Assembly: GCA_000310025.1 (NCBI GenBank)
Contig: FN649745.1
Span: forward strand, 475,441 to 539,440
Length of the DNA stretch: 64,000 bases
From: Ectocarpus siliculosus
Lineage: Eukaryota > Sar > Phaeophyceae > Ectocarpales > Ectocarpaceae
Direction of reading: 5' to 3'
Positions within the stretch are counted from its first letter, which is position 1, and every line of letters starts with the position of its first letter. The translations under genes were made by a program, and so were the position numbers. This document shows positions 32,901 to 43,468 of this stretch, piece by piece. The notes beneath the pieces were generated by a model. It was not told the origin of the DNA. It did no database searches and was given only the letters and a program-made list of their open reading frames with translations.

Positions 32901-34673
32901 GTGCGATTCTGAATAAATACAAAGCGGCGATGTGGGGTGTTTTGAACGCACACCCCCGTGCCAAGACTCCGGTGTGTGCGATCCTGAACAAATCACAGCA
33001 GACATACACCAGCACTTTGTGTGCGTGTGCAGGTATTGCAGCATCAGGATCACAACATAACGAACACACACAGACACCCCAGCACCCCAGCACCCCAGCA
33101 TACACAAAACACATGCGGCGAAATTAAAATCCGAGGCGGCGAGGCGGCGAATTACCTTGAAATTCCCCGACACAGAGGTGTGTGCTCACACACACACCAC
33201 ACACAAGCAACACGCTGGCTACGATGTCAGGGGGTGCAAGCGCGGAGTCTACCGCCGCCTCACAGGCTGGTGCTGGCAGTTCTTCCTCTGCGGGTCAGGG
33301 ACCGACTATGACAGCGACAGCGATGTAGAGATCTTGGGAGACGACAGTGATGTAGAAGTCGTAGACGGGCCGTGGAATGGGGATGCCGAAGGAGACGGGC
33401 CCGAGCTGTGAACTATCAAGCTTCGTGTTTGCCGGTTGAGATTTGATGTGGACCAGTTGGTAGCGGGTTGGCGCTAGAACGTTTTAAATGCAGCGGGGTA
33501 TTGGCCAGTGGAGGAGAGGTTTGGTTCGGTGCCATGAACGAAGAAGGACACAGTGGCCTACGGGGGATGTACCATTTTGGCTGCCAGTCCTTGGCCATAT
33601 AATCATATTGTTTCCCGGTATCCTACCTGTAATTTTCGTAGTACCGTAGTTGATTGTGGTCGTTTGGTCTCGTGTGGTTTGTATGCGTTCTTGGTTGATT
33701 GAGTAGAAACCGTTGGCCGATTCCGACAAAAACGACAATGTTGAACAACATCACTTGCACATGAGCAACGTTACAATGCCAAAGTACAGCGGTGGAGCCC
33801 ATGATACAAGCTATGTATGTACCTTGGTACACTAGTGGCCCGCGACAAAAACAGCTGGGTACCATGGTTTCACCCAACCTCGCCGAAGGTATCGGGGTCG
33901 ATCGTATCGGGGTCTCCGCGCACCCCTGTGCGAAGTGAACGATACCTGTGCGATAATCAATTAAGTCCCTTTGAACCCGATTTTTTTCCGCACCCCCCGT
34001 GCCAAGACCCCGGCCTGTGCCATGTAGCCGATCCGTGCCAAGACCCGCATCCTTACGGTACCTTGCCATCGTGGGTTAGATTGTTGTCGCCAGCGGCAGA
34101 TTTTGTTGATGCGTGCTTGTGCCACCATTGAGGGACTCAATTGTTGTAGGGAATAGCGTGGGGCACTTCAGGCATTGGCGGGGATGCGCGCCAGGAAGAC
34201 TGTCTGCACCTCCGCACTAAATGCGCTGAATCTGCGTGGATCAGCGGCGCAGTTTGTGGAAACCTTGACAAAGTAGGAGATGGCTGAACTTCGGTTTGAG
34301 GCACGCGGGCAACAGCCAACTGGACACCCGTTTTCTTTAAAGAAAATAGCTCCGACTCACTACCTCGTTGCGTTTCTCGCCCACAAACGATACCGGTGGA
34401 AATAAATCTCAGCGCACTGCCTAGAAACAGAGAACTCACCAAAAGGTTTGCGTAGAACTTGTTGGTGTGCAACAAAGCCGGCCGAGCGTCAAGGCTGCTC
34501 GACACGCCCAAGGGCGAGATGATGTTCTCTCTGCGGTCGAAAGAAGCAGGCGGCTCCCCCTTCGGCAACGTGTTTGACCTGGGCGCAACGAGGGACCAAT
34601 CTGATTGCCCCCGAGCGCCCGAGGACATCGCCAACAGGAAGCCGCATGTTGTGCCAATGCTGGCGTGCATCAT
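17994..34673 (-). CDS. Secreted GH81 endo-1,3-beta-glucanase with CBM6 modules
   Basis: This is a laminarinase-type enzyme of family GH81, which cuts internal beta-1,3-glucan bonds by inversion. The 27 exons are 34673-34440, 32486-32313, 31805-31680, 30417-30340, 30170-30031, 29950-29873, 29567-29429, 29051-28947, 28414-28248, 27754-27620, 27073-26980, 26851-26768, 26294-26169, 25672-25577, 24856-24674, 24273-24193, 23713-23645, 23221-23121, 22918-22825, 22564-22276, 21785-21580, 21018-20907, 20458-20287, 19806-19557, 19131-19014, 18660-18489 and 18102-17994. Every phase agrees and the product is about 1243 aa. A short hydrophobic N-terminus ending ARGQ looks like a signal peptide. Then comes HTNKFYANLL, typical of GH81. 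The catalytic Asp lies in NDH|HFHY (D517) and the Glu pair in ESTSEDVN (E593, E597). A Pro/Thr linker, a Cys-rich module (about 806-861), a second linker and two CBM6 modules follow. The start at 34673 is the first true ATG. Intron 10 uses a GC donor. Likely substrate: laminarin or callose. Confidence 0.93.
32713..34060. mobile_element. TIR DNA element in intron 1 of GH81 gene
   Basis: This 1348-bp segment has terminal inverted repeats. The left end reads taccgtaaggatgcgggtct, and the right end is its reverse complement, with 25 of the outer 26 bases matching. Both ends sit on TA, compatible with a TA target duplication as in Tc1/mariner-like elements. Just inside the ends are short GC-rich words of the type ccgtgcc/ggtgcg. 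No long frame resembles a transposase, so it looks non-autonomous. It lies wholly inside an intron and leaves the exon phases of the host gene intact. Confidence 0.75.
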
Positions 34674-37600
34674 GGCCTGTTGAATCTTCACCCAAACGTT
34701 GTTCCTCAGCAGAACAAAGCACTTCACGCAAGAACGTTGGAAAACACGTGCAGCGAGGATTGTTTTTGTGAGAGATTGATGGGAGTTCTGGCTGGCTCTC
34801 GGGGTGTGATTCTTCCAATTTGCTTGGGTTTTTGTGGAAGACGACTAGGTATTGACGACTATGAACAATTTCAAGCGTTTGGGGCTGAAACAGGTCTTGA
34901 CTTCGCCCCCCTTCTCCCCCCCCGTTATGTTTCCAGTTCGAAAACACGAAGGTCTAAAAGTGGGGGGGGTGTTGGAATGCTGCCAAACCGCAAGACTCTT
35001 CAATGTTTCATCATCGAGCAGGGTGGTTTCATGTATAAACATTGCAACATGCGCAACCTCTGGACGCACTACGTGTTGTTCAAATCATGAGATACAAGTC
35101 TTGATACACAAAGCACGTGCGAACAGTATGAAGCAATGTAACCAGCTAGCCGTGAACGTTCTGGGAGAAGTTCGTAGCGCTTTTAAGAGTCGGAAAACTC
35201 CAACAGTGGCGGGTAGGAGAATGGGAAATGGTTTTCTCGTATGGCGCCTTTTGGCGGTTGTTATTACAGGAGGTAGATGGTCGCCACCAAAACCTACGTA
35301 CAGTTTGTCGGGAAGCAAAGGTAATAATCCAAACGAAACGGCCCAGGGCATCGGCAGAACCTTTGAGTTGACCGTGGGGCTAACCATGCTAGCTACATAG
35401 AGCACCATCTCTGTTGTTCTCGGCTGCAATGCTCAACACTGATGTAATTTCATCACGGGGCAAACCGGCGCTCGCCCCGGGTCGGTCCCTTGATGATAAG
35501 AACCCCGACGCGCGAGCCACAGCAGTCAATAGGACAGACACATACATACGCCGTACGTCCATACGCAGACGTTACGGGTTGCGTTCGGACGTATGCTGTC
35601 CAAATGAAGAGGAGTTGCCCAGAAGAGCGAAGAAACAATAGTATGGATAACGAGACGACGCTTGCGTGTAGAACATCGGTGCGGCGAGACTTCGGCTGGC
35701 AATTTCGTACTAATTGCTTCAAAGTTCAAAGTATCCAAGTATGCAAATGTACGAAGTACTTGGTTCCGCTCTCCCGGCTCTCCTACAAAAAGAACCACAC
35801 CACACCACGGAGAGGCCAACCTTCCCTGACAACAGTCAGTGCGGAAAATAGAAAAAAAAAGGCTTCACGAAGGAAGTGTACCCCCCCACACACTCTCCAG
35901 TGCTCAAACGAGTATCCGCACGGCCCTCCCACCTTGGTAATAATGTAATAATTAATGAGGTTGTGCCAGAATTCTTCCTGTCGTACCAAGCGGCGTGCTG
36001 TTGCTGTTGTTGTGGAACCATCTTCTGCAGGGTACTGCTGTGTAGCTGCAGATATGGGTCCGCAGGGTGCCGGCCCACCAGGGCAGTCAGTCCACGCGTT
36101 CGCGTGAGCTACCTCGCCAGATATGACCAGCTTTAGAGCGGGGTACGGATATCTGTCGCTGCATCAAGTCGGCTGCATACCGCTCTTTGTTCGTCTTCCT
36201 TTTGTGGAAGAAGAAGAGTCTCTCGCCGCCGCAGCGAAAACTACACGTATTTCTCGTATGTCGTATGGGTGCGCGGTCCAAGCAAGAACGACAACGGTAG
36301 AAACCGTCTCCTTTCGTGTACTGTACTCGCAACAGCGTTCCCCGAAGCCCGAACGAAGGAATCGAGCTGTTCGCCGTCTCTCTGAAGGAATCGAGCAGTT
36401 CGTCGTCTCTACCGCGAGAAAAGAAAGAAAGCCAGTGCACGGAACACCTGGCCCCATCAGTTGTCCACATCTATCTCACTTCTCCCAGACAGACGACATC
36501 CGACACATCGATGCACTCCCGGTTTTCCTAGTATCCTCTGGCGCAGAGAATACCCTTGTTGTGCTATGGGCGTATAGATCGTGCGTGGAGCTGCGCCCTC
36601 GCCTTCAATTGATGTCAGGAAGTGCATGTACTGCTGTAGAAGAAGCGGTTACACACACAGGCGTTGCACACAACATGTGAACATGTACTTAGTTATGCGG
36701 TCTTGTTGTATTGTTCTCGATTTTGTTACGACAGCACCCTATTACGCGGGCGAGTTGTAGCACTGCTGTAACTGGTATGCGTGTCAATGAGATTACGCAG
36801 CAACAACGCTACGCTGTGGTGTATATATACTGTACGACCACACGTGCGAGTTGCAGAGACAGAGCAAGACAGAGAGCGAGGGGGCCCCACAACCAAGCTC
36901 CGATGACGGGGGGGAGCGTGCGAAAAAACAGAATCAGGCCGCATCATGGTTGCAGCAGCAGCGCGGCAGACACGGCCAAACTGCTGCGTGGCAGTCCTTT
37001 GTCAACTGCTTCAGCGAGACGGTCAGGTGAGAGCTTAACGTGGGTACATGGTTCCACATTAGATTGCACGATGGTCGCGAGAAGTGGGGACGCGGTTGTG
37101 AGTTCTGAGCAAGGTCTATGGTACGATGCCAATCCGGAACTGCTGGTTTTTGGCGCTCGTTTTGCGTTTCTCCCCTTCCTCGTCGGTTGCACACATTCAT
37201 TCCTCGTGTAGCAGTTTTCTCAGATCGCGCGACACAAGTCATCAAGGATGCCACATACACGCTGAGGGCGTGGAGGGTTAGCAGTAGTCAGGCATCTGAA
37301 TGCTGAGACGATTCTTAAACTTTGCATCTACTACGTAGCTCTTGATCTTTGCTTTGCTCGAGTATCCTTCGAACCGAGAAGAAGGCAGGTATCATTCCAT
37401 CGAGGGTGCGAAAGTATTCCGTTGTCGTTAACGGGTCGTATTGTTGGTGTTGACTCTTCGAATTCCTGGAGTCTTCGAATCCGTAAGTCTTCGGATTCCT
37501 CGATGATTTGCACATTTCCCTTCGTGTGGGGACTTGAAACACATGCCCACGGTCTAGTGCTTGACACCCCCACATCTTCACGCTGCTTTTTCTCGACACG

Positions 37601-38559
37601 ACTGGTGCGGTCTCTCTTCCACCTTACTCTTATACATCCAAGTCCAACCGCGGCGGGTGTCCGTTCAACTGCAACAAGGTGGACTGCAAACGCCATTCAT
37701 TACACCCGGAGCAGCTGAGTGACTATCGATAGACTTGACAAAAGAAGAGGCAAGGACGGGTTGGAGGAGCTTGACATCAAGTTGCAGCCTTCCTGTCACT
37801 ACTGCTGTCGTGGCTGCACCAATCGTGACTGCTGTGGACTTCGGGTGAACTCATCATGTCCCAGCACAAGGTATGTAGAAGAGTGCTGCCTTTTGCCCTG
37901 CTTCGCCCCCCTCGTAGACCTTGCACCATGCTGGTACCACTTTTATGATTACAGAACATTTGAATCGTATGTTAGGGTGGCTGTTGGTCGAACCGACTGA
38001 AGACAATCGTCTGCATCCACACTTCTTGCGGAGGGTGCAGCTGCTGGTTGCACAAGCGGAGCGGACAGTTCCGGTTTTGTATGTGTTGATGCCACCGGAA
38101 GCTTTTTGTGGCTTTTGTCAGGCCTGGAGGTGTGAACGAAGCGATGTTCGTTGCCTGTCCACAACCAACCAACCGATTAGCGCTGTATCGCGCTGCATGT
38201 ATTTGGGCTATTCCCATGTCCACTACTACTACGCCTCACAAACGGGAAGTGGTATTAGTATGGTGAGCGTATGTTGGGTGCATGTTATTTAGTTGCGCTC
38301 TCGACCTCTCGGTCAACCTCTCTCGCGCACCCGGTCGTATTGCGAACCGCTCGAGCCGCAAACTGTCACCTCGCGTCGAGCTCTGTCGCCGCTCATTTTT
38401 GAGCATGCGGAAGCGGAGGGAAGCCGCCGACTCGTACGGCAGTGCTTGTGGATCGATTCCGAACAATATGTGTGAACGTAGCTCCAACCATGTACCCCAG
38501 CACCCCAGCCCTAACGTGGCCGAGAGACGCGCTGCGTCCTACATCATGTACTGATGAGT

Positions 38560-39107
38560 ACATCAATGCGCCGAATATTCGGAGAGACCCCGGTGCGGGA
38601 ATGTAGTAAAATCATTTCATTTTGTTTTTTCGAGGCACCCCCGTGCATCTCTCCGACCGGTGCGATCCCCGATGAAACACACACAGGTGTTGCATGGACG
38701 CACCCTGGTGCCACTTCCCCGACGGGTACCATAGTACTGATACCAGAGTAGTACTGATACCAGAGTGTAGGAGCCGGGAAAAGGCGGCGAAATATCGCAA
38801 CACTACCATCACATTGAAGATTCCGCGAGTGTTCAGGAGAAATTTATCTCGGGCTCTCAGAGCGCTCCGTTTCAGTCTCTCTCGGCCGCTCACAGAGCAG
38901 CATTTTTCCGTCTCCGGGATCTCCGGCATCTTTCGGGCGCTTCTTTACCATTCCCTCTCTTCATGTTTGTGTTTATGTCTTCTCGCTCTGCGTCTGCCCC
39001 GCCGGCGTGTGGCTCCGTCGCTCGCGGAGACGTTCGCCTCTTTCCTCTGCTCTCCATCCATGGCGCGTCGCATTCTATTCCCGTCTCTCTCTCTCTCTCT
39101 CTCTCTC

Positions 39108-39189
<82 letters not shown>

Positions 39190-40655
39190 TCTCACACACC
39201 AGTCTGTCTCTCGGTTCTCACATGTCGGGGCCCTCATACGGGTTATCCGTACGTTGAACATTTTGACATTCCGTGGGTCGCTTTGTTGTCATTTCTTCTC
39301 CGCTCTCCCTCCGTGTGTATATCTTCTCACTCTGCGTCACTCGCTCTCGGAATTTTTCACATCTTTCCTCTACTCCCCATCCATTCACACATCACATTGT
39401 ATGCCAGTCGCCCTCTCTCTCCTCTCATACACCGGCCTGTCTCTCGGCTCTCACATGTAGGGCTCTCACATGTCGCATTCTGCATTTATTTATTTCTATC
39501 TCTTATCCGGGAACAGTTCTGATATTTTCCATTCCATCGTTCCGCTTCATTCTGTTGTCAGGGCGTGTCTTAACTGCACTGTTCTGGACAGGGAACAGGG
39601 AGCAGGGAACTCGGAATTATTGTCTGATTGGCCAGCCACATAAAATAACTGTCCTGGAAAAAAGAAATGCTACACACGTTCCCTGTTTCAGGAAGTTACA
39701 CCCCACCATAACTTTATCTCTCAAGGGACTTTAAATTTTCCAACAGACCATAGGGAACGTGGAACACGGGCTCGGTTGCAATTCAGGACGTGGTGGGATG
39801 TGTGTGATCACTCTCGGGCATGTGGCTGCCGCAGGTGATGCATGCTACCAGTTCCAGCCGTATAGGCATTGCCACCATCATCAGGTGTCTCGCATGCAAA
39901 ATAACGGCGGCGGATGCTCGTGTACCGTTGTATGCGGGAACATAGAGTGTCAAAGAAATGGCACGCCGCCGTGGACCATCAAAAAGCAAGCCTTCGAGAG
40001 CACTGTCGAGGGTGCGGATTGCATGACGCGCACCGCCTGTTCTATCCGATACGCAGCACATGTGTTTGATGTGCGCTCGACAACAGCTTCCTTCAAAACC
40101 TACACCACCTCTACCCCCCACTCGTCTTTCTGTATCCAATGGTCGTAGTTATTGCCTTTGAGTGCCGGCCGGTTGCACGCGCGCGTTGAAATGTTCCGTG
40201 TTCCCTGGGAATGCGGTGTATGTCAAGACATAACGACGTGAACAGGGAACACTTCTGCGGTGAGGTCAAGGTCTATTAAGCGGAGCGGCGAAAGCCGCCA
40301 GCACGACCACTCGATGTTCATCTGTTTCATTTTGATGTTTTGTCGGATAGACTACTCCTTGCTGTATGATCGAGTGAGTATGCGCCCTCTCTCTTTCTGG
40401 ACCGATCCATTATTAATATCATATTCAACAAATTGTTAACTGCCACGAATGTTTGAGTATCACTGATCGCGTTTCTTTGAATCGATCTATTGAGCGGGTG
40501 GCGAAAGCCGCCAGAGCGGCGAACAGATTTCCATGCAGCGCGTGGTCTTGTGTTTAATGCATGTTGGGCTATGGCGTGGCGGCAACAAACGATGTCGTTT
40601 TCCATCTGAGGTACCGTTACATACGGTATCAGTTATCTCCCGCTTTCGTTTCGGT
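38560..40655. mobile_element. Diverged inverted relative of the TIR element
   Basis: The two flanks match, in reverse orientation, internal parts of the element at 41227-42148. The 38590-38750 stretch mirrors 41910-42030 (accggtcggagagatcgc-type words). The 40500-40650 stretch mirrors about 41634-41770, sharing gaaacgaaagcggga and ctgcatggaaa. Between the flanks lies about 1.7 kb of other sequence, including a long TC tract. Ends are not clean. I read it as an old copy expanded or invaded by other DNA. Confidence 0.5.
39082..39187. repeat. (TC)n microsatellite
   Basis: About 105 bases of nearly pure TC/CT dinucleotide repeat with a few interruptions. All apparent reading frames across it (Ser-Leu on one strand, Arg-Glu on the other) are artefacts of the repeat. 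Confidence 0.95.
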
Positions 40656-40775
40656 GGATCATTGTGATGAAAGTAGTACTAGAAGCACAACTTCCGTCTG
40701 TCTGAATTTCGCGACATAGTTGGAACTTTGCATCACAACGCACGCGAACACTCTCGCTCGTCTTGTCGGTTTCAC

Positions 40776-40799
40776 GGAGAGAGAGAGAGAGAGAGAGGG
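40776..40799. repeat. Short (GA)n microsatellite
   Basis: A run of about 24 bases of GA dinucleotide within the gene-poor interval. No associated gene. Confidence 0.85.
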
Positions 40800-41226
40800 A
40801 CACCCGCTCCTGTTCTTCTTCTCAGTCGCCAGCAGTCGGCGGAGCAGCGCAGTGTATCTACTGAGCAGGAGAGAAACAGCTACAGAAGCATTCGCATCCC
40901 TGTGGGGCTGCGCCCTTAGAAAAAATGTCCCAGGGGATAACGGACACGCCAAATGTTGAAATATTGGTATAGGAGTGGCACTATAATTACCACACTGGCC
41001 CTACCACTCCTGGGGTGCCCTTTGGCTCTCATGGGTCATGGTGTGAATCATTGCAACGGCCACTTTCGGGCCTTCATCGTTTCTTCAGGACTATTTTCCG
41101 TTTTCGATTTCGATGCAACCCCGTGGGAGTTTGAGAAAAGCCAACTCGAAATCTAACACCGAAATCGAATTCGATCTTCGATTTGGATTATTCTTGCGAC
41201 CAGACCCGCCCTCAGTATGGGAAAGG

Positions 41227-42148
41227 TACCGTGATAGTCGGAGAGATGGCACCGGTCGGGGAGATGGCACCGGGGTGCGCAAAAAAGTGCAAGAACGGCA
41301 TGATTTAATTCGATTTTCGCACCGGGGTCGGTGAGATCGCACCCGATGCGATCTCTACAACCCCTAATCCAAGATTGAGCCGCCGGAATGAGGTACATAC
41401 ATGTGCATACGTACGGTGTCAGCGGAGCGCCACTCTTGTCCTGTACCATATGTACGTATGCATGGTTGCGGTTCACGAGGGATGCCAGTTGTTATCATTT
41501 TTTTATTGGTATGGAAGTCGCCAACCGTACACTCGACCAAACACACAAGCGTACAAGCCGCACCCTACCCCACCTTGCACAAACACGAAACTATCGTACT
41601 GCTGCGTACGTGCTGATATCCGTAGAGGAAGACCGAAACGAAAGCGGGAGACAACTGATACCGTATGTACCAGTATCTCAAATGGAAACGACATCGTTTG
41701 TTGTCCTTGTCACGCTATAGCCAACCTCGCATCAAACACAAGACCACTCGCTGCATGGAAAGCTGTTACAAGTACGTACAACGTTGCCGTTTACCGGTGT
41801 GCTTCCAACCAGCATCAACGGTACCTACGCGTGTGGTTCTATACTGATCAATAGCATTGTCAACTAGCGATGTGTCATAACTCCGTTTGCCTACACTGGT
41901 ATAAATACTATGGTACCGGTCGGGGAGATGGCACCGGGGTGCGTCATACAACACCTGTGTGTATTCATCGGGGATCGCACCGGTCGGAGAGATCGCACCG
42001 GGGGTGCCTTGAAAAAGCGAAACGAAATGATTCAATTGTATTTCCGCCGCGGGGTCGGAGAGATGGCACGGGGAAGCGATAAAAAACCCGAGAAGAAAAC
42101 ATTTAAAAAAACGATCGCACCCGGTGCCATATCTCCGACTATTTGGTA
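41227..42148. mobile_element. TIR DNA element, ~0.9 kb
   Basis: The left end reads taccgtgatagtcggagaga and the right end, in reverse complement, taccaaatagtcggagatat. This is an imperfect terminal inverted repeat of about 27 bases, again bounded by TA. The interior matches the element at 52414-53384 in the same orientation, for example a shared stretch around ggtatggaagt and aaccaaacacacaagcgtac. No transposase-like frame is present. It is a non-autonomous family member, more diverged at its ends than the copy at 52.4 kb. Confidence 0.7.
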
Positions 42149-42813
42149 TAGAAAAAACGACGCACCTAACGATTTAGATATTTGTTGATATGTGTCTGCT
42201 GTAGCGCATGCAGAATTTGGCCAAATTCCCACTCCCAAATTCCGAGTCGGGCAAAAGAAGCTATATTCGGCGTCAGACTCATGAATGTGGCGGAAACATA
42301 CCTACGCCAGATATCTTCCTGGTTGGAATTGGGGCGATTTTGGGGGATGTTCGTATCCCATGTCACCAGTGACTTACCTTAACCGCTTTAGGGCTGGATC
42401 GCCTTTTGGGGACACTTTTTGTCCCCATCTTCTTCACCTGCTCTACCTCGCGAAGAATGGCATGCTTGTCTCCTCCTTTGCACTACTCGACCAGGGGGGT
42501 GCCGGGGTACACAGGGACGACTCTAGTCTAGTATGAATGCTTTGTAGAGTGGAGGAGTATGAGGGTAATGAACAGGTCAAATTGCGGGGCGATTGCGCCG
42601 CGGGTTCAACGGCGAAGTTGCGCCGCGTCTGTCTACCCTTGGGTGGAAAGCGCTACTAGGGGCAAGCGCGGAAGAAGTACCTAGCCCACCGTTGATAGAA
42701 GGCACCGAGCAACCTAGGGTTTGAGTTAGAAGGTCTCGCTTTCCCTCTAGAGAAATATCTTGAAAACCTCCTTTTCGTGCCCCGTTTACCACGCTCCCGC
42801 CAGTTGCTGTCTT

Positions 42814-42874
42814 TAATCCCTATCAATTGTCCCCTCGTGTCCCCTCGTATCGAGGGGACATTTGATAGGGATTA
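42814..42874. repeat. Near-perfect 24-nt inverted repeat (hairpin)
   Basis: The arms at 42814-42837 and 42851-42874 are reverse complements except for one position (taatccctatca...cccctcg), separated by 13 bases. The transcript would fold into a strong hairpin. It could be a tiny palindromic element or a decayed pair of terminal repeats. No gene is adjacent. Confidence 0.85.
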
Positions 42875-43468
42875 TAGACAAGAGACGGCTCAAGTGGGAA
42901 GGCAGCTTTGCACTTGCACCCAGGGATGGAACTGTCTGAACCATCCAATCAGCAGGCGTCGTTCGCTCTTTTTCTTACATTTCAGAAATTTCGCAAGAAC
43001 GCCGAATTTTCTGTGCGTGGTAAGGGGGTTAAGCAACACACAGCCGTCTTATCACCAAAAAGTTGTCCCGTGCCCTCAATTGTGTGTATCGCAGAACGAA
43101 AGCCCGTGGTCCCCTTTTGAGCCTACATTAGCCACACAACGTCAACTGAAACCCTGGGTCCTATAATCTACCACTACAGCTTCTTTGATGCGATGCTCTA
43201 TCCATCTGTGACCAGTCCAAAACGTATGCCAGAGAGAGCTTTTGACTACCCATCGCCGCAAAAAGAAGGCAGTGTCGTGGCGTTTTATCCCATGCCTTAG
43301 AACGCGCGCCTAAGCGAGGATGCGTTGTCCCATGCCTCACCACAAGACACGCAGACGTGAGAACTGAAACATCTCCGCCCGCTCGCGTATCTTCATCGTA
43401 GCTTTGACCTGCAGACACCCCCTGACCCTTCGTTGGCGCAAACACGCAAACAACCAATTCGCCTGCAG

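Larger units (their letters stand above)
34674..43468. other. Gene-poor, repeat-rich interval
   Basis: Nearly 9 kb has no exon series I can support. It holds TIR-element relatives (about 38.56-40.66 and 41227-42148), dinucleotide tracts and a hairpin. Between 34.7 and 38.5 kb I see only short frames in all registers and small imperfect duplications, for example a ~28-bp unit containing gaaggaatcgagc repeated near 36354-36410. The first exon or exons of the membrane-protein gene may lie at the right-hand end. Confidence 0.5.

Noticed and set aside
34674-34727. Upstream extension of the GH81 first exon
   Set aside because: The frame stays open, but the first codon there is GTG. The first real ATG is at 34673 and gives a signal-peptide-like start.
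38694-39522. Long Ser/Leu-rich and Arg/Glu-rich frames
   Set aside because: They are produced by the TC microsatellite, which stays open in every frame.
39750-40215. Possible separate small TIR element (agggaac...ggaac words at both sides)
   Set aside because: Only a few bases match between the ends and no target duplication is visible. Scattered agggaac words in the area explain it.
34674-43468. Virus-like or LTR-type remnants
   Set aside because: I looked for reverse transcriptase, integrase, capsid or long terminal repeat signatures in all frames and saw none.
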